From contig NZ_NPDX01000005.1 of assembly GCF_002811945.1 (NCBI RefSeq), positions 212,552 to 276,551 of the forward strand: 64,000 nucleotides of DNA. Reading direction: 5' to 3'. Below, in pieces: positions 27,988 to 34,922 of the stretch; the stretch's first letter is position 1, and every line of letters starts with the position of its first letter. The position numbers were made by a program, and so were the translations under genes. Under the pieces are notes generated by a model. It ran no database searches. It saw nothing but the letters and a program-made list of their open reading frames with translations, and was not told where the DNA came from. The DNA is from Leptospira harrisiae. Lineage in GTDB: Bacteria; Spirochaetota; Leptospiria; Leptospirales; Leptospiraceae.

Positions 27988-28010
27988 CTTTTTCTCCCTT
28001 GTTGTTTTGT

Positions 28011-28029
28011 TGTAACTTACATTATTACA
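28011..28029. promoter_or_regulatory. Candidate Rrf2-type operator before the SDR gene
   Basis: Dyad TGTAAC-N7-ATTACA in the 66-base gap between the regulator and the SDR gene. It has the same arms and spacing as the perfect copy in front of the Rrf2 gene, one mismatch apart. Confidence 0.55.
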
Positions 28030-28053
28030 TCTACTATAAAAAATATAAATTCC

Positions 28054-28503
28054 TTATACTTGTTTCTTATAAAAACCATTTTTTTTCGATGTTGTCCGTT
28101 GGCGTATTTCTGAACTAACATCCGATAAATTGTATTTTGAAAGTTTGTTTTCCATGGCTTTTTGCGCTTCGTCTAAAATTCCTGTAAGCGCCGATTGGAT
28201 GTTTTTGCCAATAGGGCAATTTGGATTGGGATGTTCGTGTAAAAGAAACAAGGCATCTTCTTTTTCTGTTGCTTTATAAATATCGAGTAGGTTGATCTCC
28301 CTGGCAGGTTTTGACAAAGAGGAACCTTTGACTCCCCTACGTACATTGATGATGCCTGCTTTTTTTAGTTTCCCGAGTAACAAACGAATGATTGCGGGAT
28401 TGGTGCCCACAGATCCTGCAATTTCCTCTGACGAAGCTTCTCCATCCATTTCCAAAATGGTTAGAATATGAATGGCAACAGAATATCGGCTAGGGATGGA
28501 CAT
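28054..28503 (-). CDS. Rrf2-family transcription regulator
   Basis: A 149-residue winged-helix repressor-like protein. The N-terminal HTH is clear (RYSVAIHILTILEMDGEASS; GTNPAIIRLLLGKLKKAGII; GVKGSSLSKPAREINLLDIY). Only one cysteine is seen (NPNCPIG), so the three-Cys iron-sulfur site of IscR, NsrR or RirA is absent; it belongs with YwnA-like members. The ATG at 28503 was preferred over an in-frame TTG seven codons earlier because the family starts at MSIPSRYSVA. A perfect dyad lies 11-29 bases before this ATG, and a near copy lies before the next gene. It therefore probably represses itself and the SDR gene. Confidence 0.85.
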   Translation of the reverse strand: MSIPSRYSVAIHILTILEMDGEASSEEIAGSVGTNPAIIRLLLGKLKKAGIINVRRGVKGSSLSKPAREINLLDIYKATEKEDALFLLHEHPNPNCPIGKNIQSALTGILDEAQKAMENKLSKYNLSDVSSEIRQRTTSKKNGFYKKQV

Positions 28504-28513
28504 AAATACTACT

Positions 28514-28532
28514 TGTAACCACAATTGTTACA
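28514..28532. promoter_or_regulatory. Candidate Rrf2-type operator before its own gene
   Basis: Perfect dyad TGTAAC-N7-GTTACA, 11 bases upstream of the ATG at 28503. The pair with 28011-28029 suggests autoregulation. Confidence 0.55.
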
Positions 28533-28561
28533 GGTTGATTTTATGGCAAGAGGTATTTTTA

Positions 28562-30259
28562 CTAGCGATGCCATTTACTGGGACTAGAAAAATTTTTGGT
28601 ACGGCCGGGTTTGATATGAAACTTCGATCCTGTATTGAATTTTGGAGCATTGACGCGAGCATTATTGAACTTAAAGCGGCCTGGTTTGATGTCCATTTTC
28701 CCTTTTGGTATGTATGTCCTTTCTTTTAGAATCGAAAACAATCCACCTAAATCAATTTCTCCGTAGGTACCACCACCTCCGCCACCAGCTAACTCTTCTT
28801 CGCCTTTCTCTTCAGCATCATCATCGTCATCTTCTTCGTTAACATTTTTTTTCATTTGATTGGCAGAGGTCACATCCAAATCAAGAGGTTTTGGTTCTAT
28901 GTATTTCGATTGGAAATTTACCTGCGAATAAAAATCTATGATATTTGATTCAGCTAACTTTTGTGAGGTTTCCACGTTCGTGTCGTTTGGTAAACTTCTG
29001 GTTAGGATATAAATTTGACTTTGTGATTTAAAACAAGAAAATACAAAGTATTCTTTTTTTAACTGATCTTTCTCTACATCCGGTTTCGCAATTTCTAAAG
29101 TAAAAGTATATGTTCCGTCCCGATAATCAGGCGAATAGGTTTCATGAATGATTCCAGATTTAGGATAATTTTTTTTGATTTTATCGATGAGATTGGTTGT
29201 GATAAAAGTTTTTAATGTTTTTTCAATTCCATCAGTAATGATATCAGAATTTAATTTTTGATTCACATTGATGGCTTGAATTTTAAATAGCCCATGGATA
29301 GGATCAAAAAAACTTACGTTCCGTTTTCCGTCTCGAATGACTGCAAACCTTGTATCCACTGGAATTTGAGTTTTAAAAAGATTGGAATCGGAAGTGTAAG
29401 TTCCACCAAGAACATCACCATACACTGGATTCAATCGTTTGATTGGCAATGGTTGGCTATTTTTGTTTTCTAACGCTGCCAAAAATTGATCTTTTGAATG
29501 ATCTATGAACCTATAGTCTTTGTTATAATTTTCAACTTCGTTAAAAAAATTGAATGTTGGTAATAAAAGCCATGTGAGAACTCTTCTATATCCAAATTTA
29601 TACGTCGTTAGAGTTGGTACTGTTTCGATGGACTTTCTCTTGAATACAATGAAATAATGATTTTCATAATTCACAGTAGGAATGATTCCAAGCGAGATTA
29701 AAAATAAAATAAGGTTATAGCTATCTTTTTCTCTTCTTACATAGTATAAGTTATAGTAAGTGTCACAATTCTCTATATCATCAAAAAGATTAGGATGATC
29801 ACCTGTGTATAAAAAAGTATCTGCATCGATGATTTCAGCATATTTAAATAATGTCTTTTTATCTTTTGGGTCGATTGCCATTTTTTCTATTTGGTGGAAC
29901 CTTTCAAATGACTTGTTTGTCCGAAAGGATTCTAGCTCTTTAGTATAAGGCCAGGACTTAGGAATACCTTCAATTTGTTTGATATGTCTTGTATTCGTAT
30001 TTTTGAGTTTTAAATTGGTTCGTATATTTTCAATGAACTGGGTGTCGATGAGTGGAAGATTGGATTGTGTGAGTTCATTGGAAGAACCAGATTCTTGGAA
30101 TTTTAAAATAGAAAAAAAACAGGATATTCCCGTCTCTCCCAATACGTTTCCCCCTTCCGCAATTGGGATTTCACCAGATTGGTTTGAAGAAACTCGAGTA
30201 TGATACCAACTGACCTGGCAATGGAAAAGGAAGAAGAGAAAAATAAAATAGAATTTCAT
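28562..30259 (-). CDS. Unrecognised large lipoprotein with acidic/glycine patch
   Basis: I do not recognise this protein of about 565 residues. The ATG at 30259 gives a lipoprotein signal (FYFIFLFFLFHC), while the longer frame upstream would place extra charged residues before it. Mixed alpha/beta sequence follows, with many aromatic residues. Near the C-terminus a strongly acidic run (NEEDDDDDAEEKGEEELA) leads into a hexaglycine. A basic, Pro/Lys-rich tail (KGKMDIKPGRFKFNNARVN) ends it. The tail resembles a flexible, perhaps surface-binding extension. It sits alone between the Rrf2 gene and the DUF1554 array. Confidence 0.7.
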   Translation of the reverse strand: MKFYFIFLFFLFHCQVSWYHTRVSSNQSGEIPIAEGGNVLGETGISCFFSILKFQESGSSNELTQSNLPLIDTQFIENIRTNLKLKNTNTRHIKQIEGIPKSWPYTKELESFRTNKSFERFHQIEKMAIDPKDKKTLFKYAEIIDADTFLYTGDHPNLFDDIENCDTYYNLYYVRREKDSYNLILFLISLGIIPTVNYENHYFIVFKRKSIETVPTLTTYKFGYRRVLTWLLLPTFNFFNEVENYNKDYRFIDHSKDQFLAALENKNSQPLPIKRLNPVYGDVLGGTYTSDSNLFKTQIPVDTRFAVIRDGKRNVSFFDPIHGLFKIQAINVNQKLNSDIITDGIEKTLKTFITTNLIDKIKKNYPKSGIIHETYSPDYRDGTYTFTLEIAKPDVEKDQLKKEYFVFSCFKSQSQIYILTRSLPNDTNVETSQKLAESNIIDFYSQVNFQSKYIEPKPLDLDVTSANQMKKNVNEEDDDDDAEEKGEEELAGGGGGGTYGEIDLGGLFSILKERTYIPKGKMDIKPGRFKFNNARVNAPKFNTGSKFHIKPGRTKNFSSPSKWHR

Positions 30260-30350
30260 TTCGGGAACCACCGAAGAGGTTAGTGGTTCCCTAGGCTTTG
30301 TCAAAACAAAAAGCTAACCAATTGTTGGTGATTCGGGAATCAAATGGATT

Positions 30351-31061
30351 CTATTGTTCGACACAGATGATTCTTGCATCGTCCGTGCAAGACATGGTTC
30401 CAGCATTACTGATCGCAAGACTACTCGTATCATTATGTTGTGCCGCCATAAAGGTACCGCCTGCCCTCCAACCCGTACAGTGATTATTACTACTTGTCCA
30501 ATTTGGACGCAACCCTGTTGCCGTATTCATTGTGCCAGTCCAATTAGTTCGTGGAGGATTTGTCAAAGGAAAGGTAAAGAGTCCATTGGCATTCGTAGTT
30601 CCTATAACGGTAGTTCCATCGGATTGTCTATATTGTTTATTTGCCTTTAACACCCAATCTGCATGTTCGGAAGGTCCGCCAGAGCAATTAGCAGTTGTAC
30701 ACGCAATTCGGGTGGTTTCATCTGTGACAAGTGCTTTGTAAGTGCCACCGCCAGAAGGTTTGTCTGTGGCATTATTGCAATAACTATCTAATCCACTGAT
30801 TCCTAAATTTGTATTTAAGGCGGGATAAGAAGCTGTAGAGACAAATATTTTGCAATATGCTGTGCTTGAGCAAGAATTGTCGGAAGTTGATCCAGTGGAA
30901 CGATTGTTAGCCACGAGTGCAAGAGCACTGACTGCTTCTATATTGTTATTATTTTCTGGTTCACAAGAACTAAGAGTGAAACATATGAAACTAACTATGA
31001 TTAAATTGATTGTAAGTGAAAATTTTTGAAAGATTCTAAAAGTTTGCAGAAAAAACTCCAT
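30351..31061 (-). CDS. DUF1554 lipoprotein, array copy 1
   Basis: An exported lipoprotein of about 236 residues with lipobox LSSC. A Ser/Asn/Thr-rich linker and a DUF1554 domain follow: CKIFVS, ISGLDSYCNNATDKPSGGG, TYKALV, CSGGPSEHADWVL, GTTVIGTTNANGLFTFPL and the terminal ICVEQ. The annotated ATG at 31061 sits in ATGGAG and has no ribosome site of its own. In copies 2, 3 and 4 the same GGAG serves a start 5-8 bases later. Here that position is CTG (about 31050), so the true start may be CTG. Function unknown; probably surface-exposed. Confidence 0.78.
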   Translation of the reverse strand: MEFFLQTFRIFQKFSLTINLIIVSFICFTLSSCEPENNNNIEAVSALALVANNRSTGSTSDNSCSSTAYCKIFVSTASYPALNTNLGISGLDSYCNNATDKPSGGGTYKALVTDETTRIACTTANCSGGPSEHADWVLKANKQYRQSDGTTVIGTTNANGLFTFPLTNPPRTNWTGTMNTATGLRPNWTSSNNHCTGWRAGGTFMAAQHNDTSSLAISNAGTMSCTDDARIICVEQ

Positions 31062-31066
31062 AAAAA

Positions 31067-31122
31067 GTGTAATACCCATACAGTAACTCAACCAAGATCA
31101 ACGTTCTTGGGAATTGAGTCAA
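31067..31122 (-). promoter_or_regulatory. Promoter and leader block of DUF1554 copy 1
   Basis: On the minus strand TTGACT (31122-31117), a 17-base spacer, GATCTT (31099-31094), then the leader segment GGGTATTACAC (31077-31067). The same order occurs before the other three copies. The leader dyad has one change here and is no longer a perfect palindrome. Confidence 0.5.
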
Positions 31123-31315
31123 TTTATTTTAGGGAAATCGGTTGGTTCCTTGCCGAATGGCATCTAGGGTACAGTTTGTAACTTCACTGTAACATTAGTT
31201 GTTATTTCATTTTAAATTCTGACCAACTAGTTTTGTAAAAAGGTTCTTAATTGGATTTTTAAAACAAAACAATGGTTCTGCGATTGAATCTTCACAAAAC
31301 CATTGTTCCCGATTG

Positions 31316-32026
31316 TTATTGTTCTACACAAATGATAGCCGCATTGTTCGTACATCCAGCGATTCCAGCAGCATAGATTGCATCAGACGATGTACTGTCA
31401 TATGTTGCCATTGCGAAACTACCAGTCCCCGTCCATTGTGAACAATGATTACTATTACTAGTCCAATTTGCATACAGTCCTGTTGCTGTCATATTTGTAA
31501 AAGGAATTGCATTGCTAATTGAATTTGTCAAAGGAAAGGTAAAGATGCCATTGGCATTGGTTGTGCCAATCACCGTGGTTCCATTGGATCGCCTATATTC
31601 TTTATTTGCCTTTAACACCCATCCAGTATGTTCGGAAGGTCCACCAGAACAATTAGCAGTTGTACACGCGATTCGATTGGCACCGTCCGTGACAAGTGCT
31701 TTGTACGTGCCACCACCAGAAGGTTTCTCTGCGGAGTTGTTGCAAAAATTATCTAATCCACTCATTCCTAAATTCGTATTCAATGCTGGAAAAGTATTAG
31801 CTGTGACAAATATTTTGCATGGTCCAGTTGTGGAGCAAGGACCAACAGAAGTATTTGTTGTAGAAGCAGTAGAACTGCTGTTATTTGACGCAAGTGCAAG
31901 CACACTGGCTGCAGCCGTATTGTCGGTGCTATTTTCTTCACAAGAGATGAGTGTTAAACAGGTTAGGCTAATAATGATTAAATTAACTGTAAAAAAGGAA
32001 TTTGATAAGTATTTCAGTTTTTGCAA
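31316..32026 (-). CDS. DUF1554 lipoprotein, array copy 2
   Basis: A 236-residue lipoprotein with signal FTVNLIIISLTCLTLISC and a Ser/Thr/Asn linker. The DUF1554 domain is well conserved with copy 1 (GMSGLDNFCNNSAEKPSGGG; VGPCSTTGPCKIFV; FPLTNSISNAIPF; ICVEQ). It starts with TTG at 32026, eight bases after GGAG. No ATG fits, so the TTG is supported by the ribosome site and by the matching position in copy 4. The domain has six cysteines spread as in the other copies, probably paired outside the cell. Confidence 0.82.
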   Translation of the reverse strand: MQKLKYLSNSFFTVNLIIISLTCLTLISCEENSTDNTAAASVLALASNNSSSTASTTNTSVGPCSTTGPCKIFVTANTFPALNTNLGMSGLDNFCNNSAEKPSGGGTYKALVTDGANRIACTTANCSGGPSEHTGWVLKANKEYRRSNGTTVIGTTNANGIFTFPLTNSISNAIPFTNMTATGLYANWTSNSNHCSQWTGTGSFAMATYDSTSSDAIYAAGIAGCTNNAAIICVEQ

Positions 32027-32045
32027 AAAAAATTCTCCAATATAA

Positions 32046-32099
32046 GGGTAATACCCAAAGTTGTTCGGTTAGAGTCGACTTTTTTGGAAAGCGAGTCAA
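32046..32099 (-). promoter_or_regulatory. Promoter and leader block of DUF1554 copy 2
   Basis: Minus strand: TTGACT (32099-32094), 17-base spacer, GACTCT (32076-32071), then the perfect 11-base palindrome GGGTATTACCC (32056-32046), about ten bases before the GGAG site. Confidence 0.55.
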
Positions 32100-32429
32100 T
32101 TTATTTTAGGGAAATGCTAAGATTATTTTTCTTTTTTGGCGAATGAATAAAAAAGTACGAAGTGAACGGTTGTTTCTGAATGAATTTTTGGATTAGAGAA
32201 TACTGATACAAATTGATGACAATTTCAACATATCAATGTTATCGGAAACATTTTAAAAAGTATAAAAGCCATCAAGATTTGTATGAACGATTATTTAAAT
32301 ATTGGTAAGATAAAAAAATCAATTTGTCATATTACCATTGGAACCACTATACTTTAAGTGGCTCCAATGGATTTGAGTCAAAATAAATGCTTTATTTTAA
32401 CTTTAGGTATATCGAGAACCAAGCTGTTT

Positions 32430-33154
32430 CTATTGTTCAACACAAATGGCTTTCGCATTATAGTTATTTACTAGGTCATAGCATGATGAGGTAGCAAACG
32501 CAAAAGCTAGAGCATCCGTATTTTGATGTTTTCCAAACAGCCCATTTGGTGCTAAAGTTGCAGTTCCTATTGTAGTCCAATTATCACAATCAACACTATT
32601 GATCCAGTCGGCATTGATTCCTGTAATCACATAATTATTAGCATTTAGTAAATTTGGTTCCATTGAATTGGTAAGTGGAATAGGAAAAAGACCATTTGCA
32701 TTAGTGGTTCCAATCACTGTGGTTCCATCTTTTCTTTTGTATTGTTGGTTTGGTTTGAGAACCCAATCGATATGTTCTGAAGTTCCACCTGAGCAATTTG
32801 CAGTAGAACAGGCCCTTCTTTTTATTCCATCTGATATCAAGGCTTTATAGACATAGCTACCTGATGGTTTATTTGGCGAATTGTTACAGTGCGTATCAAA
32901 CCAGAAATACCTGCATTGTTAGGAGCTGTTGGAGTGGCGATAAATATTTTACAAGTTCCAGTTGTTACACATGAGGATGATGTTGAACTACTAGAAGTAG
33001 AACTGTTATTTGCAACGAGTGCAAGAGCACCGGCAGTCGTTGTGTCGTTGTTAGTATTTCCTGGTTCACAAGAAACGAGTAAGAAACAAGTAAAGCTAAT
33101 AATGATTAGATTTGATATGAGTAAGGAATTTGCTAAGTTTTTAAAAATTTTCAT
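32430..33154 (-). pseudogene. DUF1554 lipoprotein, array copy 3, frameshifted
   Basis: The reading starts with ATG at 33154 behind GGAG and gives a good lipoprotein signal (LIIISFTCFLLVSC) and linker. It then leaves the family sequence at NNAGISGL. The rest of the domain (ISDGIKRRACSTANCSGGTS through AICVEQ) is in the next frame down to 32430. Base-by-base comparison with copy 4, its closest relative, shows one missing base between 32900 and 32901 (copy 4 reads TCAAAGCC, here TCAAACC on the plus strand). The run is short, so a real deletion is as likely as an assembly error. A shortened secreted product of about 105 residues could still be made. Confidence 0.8.
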
Positions 33155-33171
33155 AAAATTCTCCGTAATAA

Positions 33172-33225
33172 GGGTAATACCCAAAGTGGTTCCACCAAGA
33201 TCAATGTTCTTGGAAATTGAATTCA
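33172..33225 (-). promoter_or_regulatory. Leader block of DUF1554 copy 3 with altered -35
   Basis: Minus strand: the position of TTGACT now reads TGAATT (33225-33220). The downstream block GATCTT (33202-33197) and the palindrome GGGTATTACCC (33182-33172) are kept. The promoter of the frameshifted copy is therefore probably weak. Confidence 0.45.
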
Positions 33226-33315
33226 TTAGTATGTTATAATAGTTTATTTTTATCATTTATAAAACAGAACTATGATTCATTGAACATATTTTCATAATAC
33301 CATTTTTCCTGATTG

Positions 33316-34023
33316 TTACTGTTCCACACAGATTGCCTTCCCTTGGTAGGTATTATTAACCATAGTGCTACAATCTCTGGATGATTCTGCATACCATCGG
33401 TAAACTACTTCCAAATGTGCTCCTATCATTGTATTTCCAGTTCCAGTCCAATCAGTACAATCATCACCTGGTGTCCAGTTGTCATTTATACCAGTGAGGA
33501 CCACATCACTACCAGTAACCAAATTTGGTTCAACTGAATTTGTCAGTGAAGTTACAAAAATACCATTTGCATTAGTGGTTCCAATCACTGTGGTTCCATC
33601 GTTTCTTTTGTATTGTTGGTTCGGTTTGAGAACCCAATCGATATGTTCAGACGTTCCACCTGAGCAATTTGCAGTAGAGCAGGCCCTTCTTTTGATTCCA
33701 TCTGAAACCAATGCTTTGTAGGTATAACTTCCTGATGGTTTATTAGTCGAATTGTTACAGTATGTATCAAAGCCAGAAATACCTGCATTGATAGGAGCCG
33801 TTGGATTTGCGATAAATATTTTACAGGTTCCTGTTGTTGTGCAGGAAGGTGTTGTGGAACTACTTGAAGTAGAACTGTTATTAGTTACGAGGGCAAGTGC
33901 ACCTGCAGTGGCCGTATTGTCACTGTTATTAGTTTCGCAAGACATAAGTGTGAAGCAAGTTATGATCCCAATCATTCCCATAGTGATTCGAAAGGAATTT
34001 GGTAAGTTTTTCAATATTCGCAA
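33316..34023 (-). CDS. DUF1554 lipoprotein, array copy 4
   Basis: A 235-residue lipoprotein with signal ITMGMIGIITCFTLMSC, a Ser/Thr-rich linker and a full DUF1554 domain (CKIFIANPTAPINAGISGFD; YKALVSDGIKRRAC; GTTVIGTTNANGIFVTSLTN; AICVEQ). The start is TTG at 34023 behind GGAGAA. It is closest to copy 3: residues from SDGIKRRAC to VIGTTNANG are nearly identical, which points to a recent duplication. This is the most upstream gene of the array. Confidence 0.82.
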   Translation of the reverse strand: MRILKNLPNSFRITMGMIGIITCFTLMSCETNNSDNTATAGALALVTNNSSTSSSSTTPSCTTTGTCKIFIANPTAPINAGISGFDTYCNNSTNKPSGSYTYKALVSDGIKRRACSTANCSGGTSEHIDWVLKPNQQYKRNDGTTVIGTTNANGIFVTSLTNSVEPNLVTGSDVVLTGINDNWTPGDDCTDWTGTGNTMIGAHLEVVYRWYAESSRDCSTMVNNTYQGKAICVEQ

Positions 34024-34041
34024 ATAAGTTCTCCATGTTTA

Positions 34042-34095
34042 GGGTTTTGACCCAAAGTTGCCCAACTAGAGTCTGCTATTTTAAAAACGAGTCAA
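34042..34095 (-). promoter_or_regulatory. Promoter and leader block of DUF1554 copy 4
   Basis: Minus strand: TTGACT (34095-34090), 16-base spacer, GACTCT (34073-34068), then GGGTCAAAACCC (34053-34042). The loop differs from the other copies, but the arms GGGT and ACCC are kept. Confidence 0.5.
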
Positions 34096-34353
34096 ATTTT
34101 TTTAGGGAAATCCTGCGAAATTTTTTCTTTTGGCTTCTTGGAGAAAAAAGCACACAAATGATTTTTGTTTCCAAATGATTTGATTTCATCATGAGGATCG
34201 CTACAAATATATGTTAAATTCGACAAATCTATGTTATAAGAAAGAGTTTTATTGGATTGAAGTTTATTAAGTAAATAAACTAACATTAATTAAATTATTA
34301 TTTTGTTTTGGTTTCTTTCGTATAACAAAAGTTTGGTTTTTATTTTTTAGACA

Positions 34354-34496
34354 TTGTATCCTTTTGGAACGATCTTTCTTGTAGGTTCCAATGATCCATA
34401 CAATTTGAAAACAGTACCCCGAGACGAGTTGTCAAATTGTATCGTTTGGAAGGGGGAAACATTGAATTCTTCAGGCTGGAAACCGTGGTTTTTTTT
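34354..34496 (+). promoter_or_regulatory. Structured leader, possible attenuator, before pntAB
   Basis: The 608-base gap 34024-34631 has no supported gene. Within it, ATACAATTTG (34398-34407) can pair perfectly with CAAATTGTAT (34433-34442). Alternatively its first part, with GTTCCAA (34385-34391), can pair with TTGTAT and TTGGAAC (34354-34370). The two folds exclude each other. A short AAACC-GT-GGTTT stem followed by eight T (34480-34496) lies just downstream, like a weak terminator. No known riboswitch class was recognised. Confidence 0.35.
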
Positions 34497-34631
34497 CTAT
34501 TTTCGATTTAAGATTCATATCCACACCTTAGGAAATTTGCTTCAAAATTGAGGATCAGGCCCCAGTTTGGGTAAAATTCCTGAAAATTTTGTTTCCAAAA
34601 TGGCCATTTTTTCCATAACTACTACTAGTTT

Positions 34632-34922
34632 ATGGAAATATTTGTTACAGCCGTCACGATTTTCGTCCTCGCGATCTTCGTGGGATTTGAAATCATCACA
34701 AAAATCCCTCCCATCCTCCACACCCCTCTTATGTCGGGTTCCAACGCCATTTCCGGCATTACCTTGATTGGTGCACTTTATGCAGCCGGGATCGAAGAGA
34801 GCAATGTCACAAAAATTTTGGGCTTACTCTCTGTTATTTTTGCTACGATCAACGTGGTAGGTGGGTTTCTTGTGACTCATAGAATGCTCGGAATGTTTAA
34901 GAAAAAGGACGCACCTAAATAA
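34632..34922 (+). CDS. pntAB: NAD(P) transhydrogenase, alpha subunit membrane part (PntAB)
   Basis: A 96-residue membrane protein with three helices, matching the membrane portion of the alpha subunit in three-gene transhydrogenases (FEIITKIPPILHTPLMSGSN and AISGITLIGAL; NVVGGFLVTHRMLGMFKKKD). The proton-pumping enzyme passes hydride between NADH and NADP+. The NAD-binding part (PntAA) is normally encoded immediately upstream but is absent here. No clear ribosome site precedes the ATG. The stop overlaps the start of pntB (TAATG). Confidence 0.9.
   Translation: MEIFVTAVTIFVLAIFVGFEIITKIPPILHTPLMSGSNAISGITLIGALYAAGIEESNVTKILGLLSVIFATINVVGGFLVTHRMLGMFKKKDAPK

Noticed and set aside
30351..34023. 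DUF1554 array considered as a CRISPR-like or satellite repeat
   Set aside because: The repetition is explained by paralogous coding genes of about 1 kb with diverged sequence, not by short direct repeats with spacers.
34092..34551. Two short frames (34092-34286 minus, 34354-34551 plus) in the gap before pntAB
   Set aside because: No homology, no ribosome site and AT-rich low-complexity sequence. They were also checked as remnants of pntAA and no match was seen.
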